From Gemmatimonadota bacterium (GTDB lineage Bacteria; Gemmatimonadota; Gemmatimonadetes; Gemmatimonadales; Gemmatimonadaceae), in contig JAHFCS010000131.1 of the NCBI GenBank assembly GCA_023249395.1, positions 1 to 6,395 of the forward strand: a stretch of 6,395 nucleotides of DNA. The letters are read 5' to 3'. This document shows positions 1 through 6,309 of this stretch, piece by piece. The notes under the pieces were generated by a model, which saw nothing but the letters and a program-made list of their open reading frames with translations, searched no databases and was not told where the DNA came from. The position numbers and the translations under genes were made by a program. Position 1 is the first letter of the stretch. Each line of letters opens with the position of its first letter.

Positions 1-263
1 ATGAGCGTCGGCGAGTTCGGCTCGAAACGACGCTCGGTCATCAACAGGTAGAAATCCCGCGCCAGCTGCGACACCGCCGCTTCACCCGCGCCGTAACGCC
101 GATCGGCCTCAGCGACGGTGGTCGCCACCCTCCAGAACATGTCCTCAGGCTGCTCGGTGGGCTGGCCCGTCGCGTCCTTGATCAGGTAGCGCTTCGCGAT
201 GACGGTGCGCGCGTTTTGATTGAGCTCTGCAGCTCCTGAGGGCGGGGTGGCAGGTGTGGGCAT
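1..263 (-). CDS. nrdJ: Vitamin B12-dependent (class II) ribonucleoside-diphosphate reductase, N-terminal part, cut by the window edge
   Basis: Reduces ribonucleotides to deoxyribonucleotides using adenosylcobalamin to start the radical reaction, so it needs no oxygen and no separate small subunit. Only the first 87 codons are present; the gene continues past position 1. The start is ATG at 263, preceded by a good ribosome binding site (AGCGGAGAG, 9 bases away). The visible protein has a short Pro/Ala-rich lead (residues 1-12), then ARTVIAKRYLIKD (18-30), PEDMFWRVA (39-47), AEADRRYG (51-58) and ERRFEPNSPTL (77-87). The order 'RYL.KD...P...P.DMFWRVA...AEAD..Y...FY.LM...RF.PNSPTLM' is the recognised entry to the catalytic barrel of the class II enzymes and ends at the conserved NSPTLM segment. 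Family assignment rests on these motifs. The cysteine and radical-site residues lie outside the window, so class II rather than class I is a strong but not absolute call. Confidence 0.9.
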   Translation of the reverse strand, partial: MPTPATPPSGAAELNQNARTVIAKRYLIKDATGQPTEQPEDMFWRVATTVAEADRRYGAGEAAVSQLARDFYLLMTERRFEPNSPTL

Positions 264-272
264 TTAATACAA

Positions 273-281
273 CTCTCCGCT
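273..281 (-). promoter_or_regulatory. Ribosome binding site of nrdJ
   Basis: On the minus strand AGCGGAGAG ends 9 bases before the ATG at 263. It is a clear Shine-Dalgarno match, and it settles the nrdJ start. The other three gene starts in this window lack a comparably clear site. Confidence 0.8.
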
Positions 282-287
282 GATGAT

Positions 288-326
288 AACGATTGTCAAG
301 AAAGGATCACTGAACAAGAACGATTG
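288..326 (-). repeat. Pair of 8-base direct repeats upstream of nrdJ, 31 bases apart
   Basis: On the minus strand CAATCGTT occurs at 319-326 and again at 288-295, exactly 31 bases start to start, which is close to three turns of the helix. Both copies are followed 5-6 bases later by CAG. Paired NrdR boxes upstream of ribonucleotide reductase genes are typically spaced by whole helical turns, so a regulator pair is possible. Against it, the copies match the 16-base NrdR palindrome (centre CWATATATWG) only in their left half, and one chance 8-base repeat is expected in a region this size. Confidence 0.25.
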
Positions 327-335
327 CGTATTCAT

Positions 336-388
336 TGGAACACGGATGGGGTTGGGGGAAGCAGTTTACCCGCGTTCGTGTTTCCACG
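336..388 (-). promoter_or_regulatory. Possible structured leader of nrdJ with two mutually exclusive stems
   Basis: The segment 336-344 (TGGAACACG on the plus strand) is complementary to 377-386 with one bulged base, giving a stem of 9 pairs around a loop of about 32 bases. Within the minus-strand transcript 388-377 reads CGUG-GAAA-CACG, a 4-pair hairpin with a GNRA tetraloop that uses the same CACG bases, so the two folds exclude each other. It lies about 75-125 bases before the nrdJ start, inside any leader that begins near 420. There is no match to a known riboswitch that I recognise, and the stems are short, so this may be chance. Confidence 0.25.
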
Positions 389-490
389 CCAGTGCCTATG
401 TAACTTAATACACCTGAACGACTTATAGTATCCACATCACGAAAGCGGCGGGACTCGAATTAAGTCGCATCTTGCTACCCTCGGAAGTGG

Positions 491-516
491 AAAAACTTGC
501 CCGCATTCACGTGCGG
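491..516 (-). terminator. Weak candidate intrinsic terminator after the outer-membrane protein gene
   Basis: Reading the minus strand, CCGCA (516-512), a 6-base loop and TGCGG (505-501) form a 5-pair GC-rich stem. It is followed after five bases by a run of five T (495-491). It lies about 100 bases after the stop of the outer-membrane protein gene and before nrdJ, where a terminator is expected. The stem is short and the T run is displaced, so it would be a poor terminator alone. The larger hairpin just upstream of it (529-568) may work with it. Confidence 0.35.
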
Positions 517-528
517 AAAAAGGCCCTT

Positions 529-568
529 TGTCAAGACTTTTCTTTGATCTTTTTCAAGTCAGTTGACA
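529..568 (-). repeat. Inverted repeat, 11-pair hairpin with a 2-base bulge, downstream of the outer-membrane protein gene
   Basis: The plus strand has TGTCAAGACTT at 529-539 and AAGTCAGTTGACA at 556-568. They pair as 6 + 5 base pairs with a 2-base bulge (AG on the plus strand, CT on the minus) and a 16-base A/T-rich loop. It starts 49 bases after the stop at 617 of the minus-strand gene. On the minus strand the run TTTTT at 520-516 follows after 8 bases. It may be a transcript-end or RNA-stabilising hairpin for the amidase/outer-membrane operon. The outermost hexamers spell TTGACA on both strands, which could mislead a promoter search; neither has a -10 at normal spacing. Confidence 0.5.
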
Positions 569-616
569 TCGACGCGCTTGCTGCCGACGGCGTTTGGCCA
601 ATTGCGGTCTGCTGTA

Positions 617-3600
617 TCAGAACGAGGAGCCGAACGTCAGATACACGCTAGCCGTCTTGGCTCCGGCGAAGTCTCTGCTCGCCACCGGCGCGGCAACTCC
701 GAGCCTGATTCTGGCCGGCGTATCGTAGTAGATCGCTGCGTCGAGATTGACCTCTCCACCAATCGACGCGAGCCACGGATTTCCGGAATCGGAAGGATTG
801 CAAACAATGGCTGTCTGGGCTGAGCCTCCGGGACAGTAAGCCCGACCGGCATCGGCGAATGCAATTGCAGAGATGCGGTCGAACAGCAGTGGGATGAAGC
901 GAATGTGTCGCGACGGAGCGGCAATCGGCGCCCGATACTCGAGCGATCCGGCGAACGCGCGAATGCCCCGCTCAGCCGAGGGTGGAAAGCCACGTACTCC
1001 GAAGGTTCGCCGTTCGTCGCCTACCGACACGCCGCTGAGCACCTGGAGCGACGTGCCGCTCAATCCTCCGGCGGAAAATGAGGAGATTGCCTGTTCATCG
1101 GCCAAGCCCGCGGCGCCTCGCACTGCGATCACGTGATGGGCGAATCCCGGGAGGTCGAGCGACTTGTACGCGGCGCCGACGCCGACTACGCTGCGGCTCG
1201 ACGCAGTTCCTCCGTCGCCGACGCTCCCGGATCGCCAGCGCTCTCGCACCGTGGCACTGACCGCCATTCCATCCTCGCGCGAGATGCTGAGCGGCGGGTG
1301 GCGCGTATTGGTCCACGCAGCCGATGCAAAGATCGATGGATACCGTGGGGACTCGCTGAATACCCTCGGAAGTTTCACGAGGAAAGAATCAGGGTCACTC
1401 GAGTAGTCGCGCGTCTCGATCTCTGCTCCAACCGAGAGCGACCCCGTCGTCCGCCACCGCGGTCGCGTGACTGTCGCACTCAGGGAATAGATGCGGGAGC
1501 GCTGCGCGAGATCGCCGAGGACCTGGCCCGCGGAATTCCCAATCGCGAAGTGATCGAACGCCTGCTCGGCGCTCATGTCGATGTACGGTTGGCCGAGACC
1601 AGAGTAACGGTAGAAGGCAAAGCCTTCGCCTTCCCGATGCCTGGTGTTGAATGTCGCGCGGGTGAAATAGAAGTGACGGCCGACGACGTCGATGCCACTC
1701 GTTGCACCGCCGATGCGAGTGCCTACGCCGGTCGTGCTCTCGACTACCGGCTCCCAGTAGGTCGGCAACAACGATCGCCACGGCGAATAGCGCATGGATG
1801 TGCTGCCATCGATCGGAATGCCGGCCGGCAGTCCGGCATCTTCGACCCGGCATGTAGCGCAGTCCGATCTCTCGCCGAGGATCGCGGCGTCATTGACGGC
1901 GACCGCGGCGCGCGGAAGCGGAGCGACGCCGAGATGAAATCCATCGGTGCGATAGACTAGCGCTGCGAGCAAAGCCGAGCTCGGCGATTGTTCGGGAGCG
2001 AAGACTCCCGTCACCGCATTGCTGAGCCGCGTGAGGCCGGTCTGCACGATCGGGGGAATCGCGAGCGAGTAGAGCTGCATCACCCCCGTGTGATCCGATG
2101 AGAAATAGAGTCTCGATCCGTCGCGAGACCAGCTCGGAGACGCTGGAATTGCGCGTTCGAACCGATACGCGAAGAGCACCGCGCCCAGGGTATCGATTAC
2201 GACTACCTCGGGTGTGGTTCCGCGCGGAATTCTGACAGCCGCGATCCGCTCCCCCTCCGGTGACCATCTCGGCTCGGTCCACTGCTCTTCGAGCAGTCCG
2301 CGCGTGATCGGAGTGATCTTCGATCCGTCGGGCGATACGCGGACGATGCGCGCAGACCCGGGAACTTCCTGCACCGCGATGATCGCCCCGTCGCGGCTGC
2401 GCACGTCCGGCGCTGACAAACGCGCACCGCGTGTCAGCCTCATCTGGTCCCTGCCGCGCTGAATGTAGAGGTCATTCCGCAGCCGGTAGGGATCGATGAA
2501 ATCCGGCTGGCTGAACAGCAGATCACCATTCGGGAGCGGGACATTCACACCCCGTGAATTGCGCCGGCCGAGTTTGGTCTCGCGACCGTCGAGCTGCACC
2601 GAGTAGGCTTCCGGAACGTCGCGGGGCGTGAGCGCCCCGTAAATCAGCGTCCGATCGTCCTTCCATCGCGGAGGCGAGACGAGCCACCCTTGGGATGTGA
2701 GCTGTCGCCACCCAGTGAGCGGTTCCATGTTGCGCGACGTCATGCGGGTCAGCGAATCAGTCCACTGCCGCCACACCCGCTCGAAGCTGATGCCGAACGC
2801 CTTCCGGGCTTTTCCGTTGATCGTCAGGGGGAAGATCGGCCCGCTGGAAAGCTCCACGAAATCGCGAATGCGCTTCTCGCCGCGCGTCCGCGAGAGATAG
2901 TCGAAGATGAAGCCGCCGTACGCATAGACCGTTTCGCCGCCGGGGAATCGCGACGTGACGAGCGATATCTCGTTGAGACTGGGAAAGGCGTCTTCCTGGG
3001 CTGCAGCACGCGCGAGCATGTAATGCTCCGAGCCCTCGAGTCTGCCGGTGCCGGTGAGTCGCGACTCATAGTAGACGGCTAGCCCCTCAATCACCCACGC
3101 CGGCATGTACATGTTGGGAAAGAGCGCCGGGTGACGGCCAAAGAAATAGCGGCCCAGCTTCCAGATTCCCCTTGCCCGGTCCAGGTGAAAGATGTGCGTC
3201 AGCTCGTGTTGCACTACAAGCTGGCTCCAGTCGGCGTAATTCCGAAGCGCTACCTCCTCCACCGGCGGGTGAGCGAAGATGACGATGCGGTTCGATGGAA
3301 ATGGCGTCGCGTAGCCGTTCGTGTAGTCGACGTTGTCGGCGATTACCAGATCGACCTTTCCGCTCGGAGGGACGAGCTCGCGGGAGAGAAGCTCGAAAGC
3401 GCGTTCAGCGTTCGGTGCAGTGCGCCGCGCCAGCGTCTCGAGCGGCGGAGTGAAATGGATCCGGAAGTGACGGGTCTCGATCGTTCTCCACTGCTCGTTC
3501 GGAACGACCTGCGCACCTGCGAGGTGACTTCCTCCCGTAAAGACGAGCAGGAGCGCGATCAAGCCGGCGATCGCCGCACCTTTCCGTGGTAGCAGCGATG

Positions 3601-3622
3601 CACCGGCGCTGTCACTGTTCAA
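617..3622 (-). CDS. Outer-membrane protein with peptidase-MA-like metalloprotease head, TolB/WD40-like propeller and Omp85-type barrel
   Basis: From a TTG start at 3622 this is a 1001-residue protein. Residues 1-37 form a signal peptide (PRK, then a hydrophobic core, cleavage expected after AGA37). About 40-290 is a gluzincin-like peptidase domain: HELTH at 139-143 (H139, E140, H143) and MPAWVIEGLAVYY with E179 as likely third zinc ligand. About 305-575 holds propeller repeats, clearest at 451-464 (PRWSPEGERIAAV) and 496-510 (PSWSRDGSRLYF). About 610-1001 is a beta-barrel ending in Phe, with VRGF at 876-879, the signature of the Omp85/BamA surface-antigen family. No POTRA domain is seen. A CxxC pair (C588, C591) lies between propeller and barrel. 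The open frame reaches an ATG at 3772, but that start lies inside the catalytic end of the upstream gene and would bury the signal peptide. The TTG overlaps the upstream stop (TTGA) and gives a normal secreted N-terminus, so I chose it. No Shine-Dalgarno site is evident, which suggests coupling. Role and substrate are unknown; the domains are firm, their joint function is inference. Confidence 0.85.
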   Translation of the reverse strand: MNSDSAGASLLPRKGAAIAGLIALLLVFTGGSHLAGAQVVPNEQWRTIETRHFRIHFTPPLETLARRTAPNAERAFELLSRELVPPSGKVDLVIADNVDYTNGYATPFPSNRIVIFAHPPVEEVALRNYADWSQLVVQHELTHIFHLDRARGIWKLGRYFFGRHPALFPNMYMPAWVIEGLAVYYESRLTGTGRLEGSEHYMLARAAAQEDAFPSLNEISLVTSRFPGGETVYAYGGFIFDYLSRTRGEKRIRDFVELSSGPIFPLTINGKARKAFGISFERVWRQWTDSLTRMTSRNMEPLTGWRQLTSQGWLVSPPRWKDDRTLIYGALTPRDVPEAYSVQLDGRETKLGRRNSRGVNVPLPNGDLLFSQPDFIDPYRLRNDLYIQRGRDQMRLTRGARLSAPDVRSRDGAIIAVQEVPGSARIVRVSPDGSKITPITRGLLEEQWTEPRWSPEGERIAAVRIPRGTTPEVVVIDTLGAVLFAYRFERAIPASPSWSRDGSRLYFSSDHTGVMQLYSLAIPPIVQTGLTRLSNAVTGVFAPEQSPSSALLAALVYRTDGFHLGVAPLPRAAVAVNDAAILGERSDCATCRVEDAGLPAGIPIDGSTSMRYSPWRSLLPTYWEPVVESTTGVGTRIGGATSGIDVVGRHFYFTRATFNTRHREGEGFAFYRYSGLGQPYIDMSAEQAFDHFAIGNSAGQVLGDLAQRSRIYSLSATVTRPRWRTTGSLSVGAEIETRDYSSDPDSFLVKLPRVFSESPRYPSIFASAAWTNTRHPPLSISREDGMAVSATVRERWRSGSVGDGGTASSRSVVGVGAAYKSLDLPGFAHHVIAVRGAAGLADEQAISSFSAGGLSGTSLQVLSGVSVGDERRTFGVRGFPPSAERGIRAFAGSLEYRAPIAAPSRHIRFIPLLFDRISAIAFADAGRAYCPGGSAQTAIVCNPSDSGNPWLASIGGEVNLDAAIYYDTPARIRLGVAAPVASRDFAGAKTASVYLTFGSSF

Positions 3623-5247
3623 TGCGTTGTCTGACCCAGCGAGCGGAAGTATCGATCGAGTCCTTCCACGATACCGCGCGCGTAGCGCTCCTGATACTCG
3701 GCTGTGCGAATCGCCGCCTCCTGATCGGGCATCATGATGAACGCACCCTCGCACAGAATTGCGGGCATCCACGTTGGACGCACAAGGGCGAAGTTTCTGC
3801 GAACGAAGCCTTTGTCAGGGAGCGAGAGCTGCGCGACCAGGGCCTGTTGCGTTGCGATTGCGAGTGGCTCGGAGTGTTTCCAGAAATGGTATGTCGAGGT
3901 GCCCTGTGCGACGAACGGGTTCACTCCATCCGGGAGGGCATTGTAGTGGATAGACACCAGAGCGTGAGCGTTCGCGCGGCGCGCAATCGTCGGCCGAAGA
4001 TTCAGATCTACCGGGTCAGGCGTGGTCCGCGTCATTAACACATTTACGCCGCGTGCCACGAGCACGTCACGGACCTTGAATCCAACAGGCAGTGTAGCCT
4101 CCGGCTCCCATAGGCCGGTTGGTCCGGTTGCTCCGACCGGTGGATGACCGGGGTCGACTGCGATCGTGAGTCCTCGCAGCGGGTCGCCAGCGTCGATGGG
4201 CGGCGGACGACGCACGCGGAGAACGAAGACGCTGTCCTGCCAGAGCGGTTGATAGCCATACACCGGGCCACGGAGTGAAATCGTGTAGCGCATCTCCGGA
4301 CCGGCGACGATCGCCGCCACGGAGCGCACGTAATTCCGGGTCGGCAGGGTAAGCGCGGGTTGGGGTTTCCCTTCCGCATCGTACAGGGTGAGCGTGAGTG
4401 ACGAATCTGTCTCGTCGACCAGATATGCAGGGCGCTCGCTCACCGGAATTACGACGTCCACCCAGTCCTGCGCGGGAACGACGCGAAACGCCTTTGTCGT
4501 CCGAGCCACCGGGATATATGTTGGCGGAAGTGTATCCAGATCGGGGCGCTCGATCTGGACAGTCTGCATGCTGTCCAGCTCCACGTTGGCATATATGCCC
4601 TTCAACGACACGACTTTTACGATCGTGCCCGGGATCAGAAACCATCTGTCAGCCCCACCCGTCGGCCTGTAGGCCGTGACCACTCGATCGGTATCGTTGG
4701 AGACCGTTGGTGGTCCTTTCAGCGCAGCGTATCGCGCCGGGGTCAGCAGCTGCATCGTGTCAGCCGGCGGGGGGACAGCAGTTGGCGGCTGGATCTTGAC
4801 GGGGTGGGAAAACCGGGCGGTCTCTGTTTCGGTAGCCGCTACAATGTCATACCGCGAGAGCTCCGGAGGCGGATTCGGCAGCCAACCCATGAACGATCCA
4901 TTCGGCCATACGGGAGTCGGCACACCGTTAATCGTCAGAGCGGCGTCCCCGTTTCCAACGGAGCCGAAAATAAAATTGGAATCCTTCGATTGTATGAGCT
5001 GACCCGCGGTCGGATAGACGACCTTGATCTCGAGTGGGCCGGTCACATGAGGCACCGGCGGAATATTCGGATTCGTGTATGGAAGAAGGGCTCGGACAAC
5101 AGGAACAGAAACCGGAGCGGGAGCAGCCGGAACTGGCTTGGGGGTCGGTGCGGCAGGGCCTCGAGGGGCGCAGGCGGCTGCCAAAGCGGCGAATGTAGCG
5201 AATGTGGCGGTGAGGCGCGCGCGAGAGCGAATTCTGGTTGTTATCAT
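3619..5247 (-). CDS. Lipoprotein N-acetylmuramoyl-L-alanine amidase (Amidase_3 family) with a long N-terminal accessory region
   Basis: Cleaves the amide bond between N-acetylmuramic acid and the stem peptide of peptidoglycan, as in cell separation and wall turnover. The protein has 542 residues. An Arg-rich start and hydrophobic stretch end in LAAAC26, a plausible lipobox, so it is probably a lipid-anchored periplasmic protein. A Pro/Ala-rich linker covers 27-48. About 70-150 resembles a beta-sandwich found in such amidases (VVYPTAGQ, then NFIFGSVGNGDAALTING, 91-108). About 185-240 looks SH3-like. The catalytic domain spans about 357-535: DPGH (H368), E383 in LWEPEATL, H434 in SIHYNA, and E500 in LCEGAF, matching the zinc ligands and catalytic Glu of AmiC/CwlV-type enzymes. 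DPGHPP replaces the usual DPGHGG. The ATG at 5247 is the first start after a stop two codons upstream; no clear ribosome binding site precedes it. Its stop overlaps the start of the outer-membrane protein gene, so the two form an operon. Confidence 0.88.
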   Translation of the reverse strand: MITTRIRSRARLTATFATFAALAAACAPRGPAAPTPKPVPAAPAPVSVPVVRALLPYTNPNIPPVPHVTGPLEIKVVYPTAGQLIQSKDSNFIFGSVGNGDAALTINGVPTPVWPNGSFMGWLPNPPPELSRYDIVAATETETARFSHPVKIQPPTAVPPPADTMQLLTPARYAALKGPPTVSNDTDRVVTAYRPTGGADRWFLIPGTIVKVVSLKGIYANVELDSMQTVQIERPDLDTLPPTYIPVARTTKAFRVVPAQDWVDVVIPVSERPAYLVDETDSSLTLTLYDAEGKPQPALTLPTRNYVRSVAAIVAGPEMRYTISLRGPVYGYQPLWQDSVFVLRVRRPPPIDAGDPLRGLTIAVDPGHPPVGATGPTGLWEPEATLPVGFKVRDVLVARGVNVLMTRTTPDPVDLNLRPTIARRANAHALVSIHYNALPDGVNPFVAQGTSTYHFWKHSEPLAIATQQALVAQLSLPDKGFVRRNFALVRPTWMPAILCEGAFIMMPDQEAAIRTAEYQERYARGIVEGLDRYFRSLGQTTH

Positions 5248-5367
5248 GAGGGCTCAGTCGTCTTGTTCGGAAGCTGATTGCATTCTCGGTACCACAGCCG
5301 TTCGATCGGAGAGGCCGTTCAACTCTAGGCGCATCCGCATCGCCTCACCTATATTCTCGCGGATGCC
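5248..5367. promoter_or_regulatory. Divergent promoter region between the amidase and the phosphatase
   Basis: The 120 bases between two genes that point away from each other must hold promoters for both. For the phosphatase, TATATT at 5350-5355 is a good -10 candidate, but the hexamer 17 bases upstream does not resemble TTGACA. A start of transcription near 5362 would place the GTG at 5368 almost leaderless and the ATG at 5434 behind a leader of about 70 bases. For the amidase, TTGAAC is seen on the minus strand at about 5318-5323, without a clear -10 at 16-18 bases. The location is certain from gene layout; the individual elements are weak. Confidence 0.4.
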
Positions 5368-6309
5368 GTGCCGCCAGCTCAATACATCGACCACTTTCTC
5401 ACGCACCCGCACGTGCGGCGGGCGCTCCATCGGATGAAGAGCGCCGAGCCCTTCACCGCGGAATTTCCGGCACTGCCCGACGGCACGCTCGAGATCACAG
5501 GGCGAACGGACGTCGGTCTGATCCGCGAGCACAACGAGGACTCGTTTCTCATCGGCGATCTCGTGTCGGGCAATTGTGTGAACGAGAACGACGCGTCGCC
5601 GATCCGCGCTGACGCGGTGCCGGCATTGATGATGGTGGCCGACGGTGTCGGCGGTGCCGCTTCAGGCGAGATCGCGAGCTCGATGGCGACGAAGATCGCC
5701 TACGACTATCTGCGTGAACGCTGGCAACACGGCGGCCTTCGAGGCACCGTCATCGTCGCAGACGCCCTGCAACAGGCGCTCTTCGCGGCAAACAAGGCCA
5801 TCCACGCGCACGCGGTGGAGAACCGGATGCATCACGGCATGGGGACCACAGCGACGCTGGCCCTTACGGTCAAGGGAATGATCTACTTCGCGCAGGTCGG
5901 CGACAGCCGCGCGTACATCGTGCGGGATGGCGCCGCGACACAGATGACCAAGGACCAGTCTCTCGTCCAGCGGATGGTAGATGCCGGCAAGATGTCGCAG
6001 GACCAGGCCGAGAAGAGCGAGCACCGCAACATCATCCTTCAGGCTCTCGGTCCCGAAGAAGCGATCGTCCCCGAGCTGACGCGGGACCGGCTGCGCGACG
6101 GTGATGTCGTACTTCTCTGCAGCGATGGGCTTTCCAACCAGGTCAGCTCGGCAGAAATCGCCAGGATGGTCTCTGACAATCAGGACCTCGGCGCGCTCTG
6201 CAGTGCGCTCATCGAGCGGGCGCTCGAGACGGGCGCCCCCGACAACGTCACGGTCGTGGTAGGGCGCTTCACCACCGACAAGGGCGACGAAGAGAAGCCA
6301 GCGGCGTAA
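5368..6309 (+). CDS. PP2C-family (PPM) serine/threonine protein phosphatase
   Basis: Removes phosphate from phospho-Ser/Thr proteins using two metal ions; bacterial homologues (PrpC, Stp, PstP) reverse Hanks-type kinases. From the GTG at 5368 the protein has 313 residues. The domain runs from about 44 to 302 with all main motifs: GRTDVGLIREHNED (45-58, ligand D58), VADGVGGAASGE (90-101, D92), MGTTATLAL (158-166), FAQVGDSRAYI (174-184), LLCSDGLS (249-256, D253) and PDNVTVVV (291-298, D292). It has no membrane segment, so it is likely cytoplasmic. The tail (TTDKGDEEKPAA) is charged. Start choice is uncertain: the GTG gives a 22-residue extension, rich in His and Arg, before M23 (ATG at 5434), and relatives usually begin close to the GRTDVG motif. 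Neither has a clear ribosome binding site. It is divergent from the wall amidase, which fits a link to envelope control, but no kinase is in the window. Confidence 0.9.
   Translation: MPPAQYIDHFLTHPHVRRALHRMKSAEPFTAEFPALPDGTLEITGRTDVGLIREHNEDSFLIGDLVSGNCVNENDASPIRADAVPALMMVADGVGGAASGEIASSMATKIAYDYLRERWQHGGLRGTVIVADALQQALFAANKAIHAHAVENRMHHGMGTTATLALTVKGMIYFAQVGDSRAYIVRDGAATQMTKDQSLVQRMVDAGKMSQDQAEKSEHRNIILQALGPEEAIVPELTRDRLRDGDVVLLCSDGLSNQVSSAEIARMVSDNQDLGALCSALIERALETGAPDNVTVVVGRFTTDKGDEEKPAA

Larger units (their letters stand above)
264..616. other. Intergenic region between nrdJ and the outer-membrane protein gene, no gene found
   Basis: This gap of 353 bases carries no convincing coding sequence on either strand and is visibly AT-richer than the genes around it. 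Both flanking genes read on the minus strand, so it should hold the end of the amidase/outer-membrane transcript (around 491-568) and the promoter and leader of nrdJ. A possible -10-like hexamer, TATAAG, lies on the minus strand at about 424-429, but no matching -35 stands at the usual distance. TTGACA on the minus strand at 294-299 has no -10 at 16-18 bases. There is a small palindrome-like TGTA-N6-TACA at 399-412. No promoter can be assigned with confidence. Confidence 0.7.

Noticed and set aside
264..480. Cobalamin riboswitch before nrdJ
   Set aside because: Considered because the enzyme uses B12, and a GGCACTGG and a GCGGG segment are present. The conserved core and B12 box cannot be assembled in order, and such switches usually control the B12-independent reductases instead.
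563..568. TTGACA as a plus-strand -35 box
   Set aside because: No -10 at 16-18 bases and no plus-strand gene follows; the hexamer is explained by the inverted repeat.
563..823. An 86-codon plus-strand frame beginning in the intergenic region
   Set aside because: Most of it is antisense to the barrel end of the outer-membrane protein; no ribosome binding site or recognisable sequence.
1133..1960. A 275-codon open frame on the plus strand
   Set aside because: It lies wholly antisense to the outer-membrane protein gene, whose frame holds clear motifs. Its translation is Arg-rich low-complexity sequence without domains, typical of a shadow frame in GC-rich DNA.
3622..3772. Upstream ATG (3772) as start of the outer-membrane protein
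   Set aside because: It would overlap the upstream amidase by over 150 bases, cover its catalytic end, and put 50 hydrophilic residues before the signal peptide.
3586..4038. A 150-codon plus-strand frame
   Set aside because: Antisense to the amidase catalytic domain; no recognisable motif.
4804..5277. A 157-codon plus-strand frame over the amidase N-terminus
   Set aside because: Antisense to the signal peptide and linker; very rich in Arg and Gly with no domain.
5254..5532. A 92-codon minus-strand frame crossing the divergent promoter region
   Set aside because: It overlaps the start of the phosphatase in antisense and carries no motif; both neighbours are better explained as the true genes.
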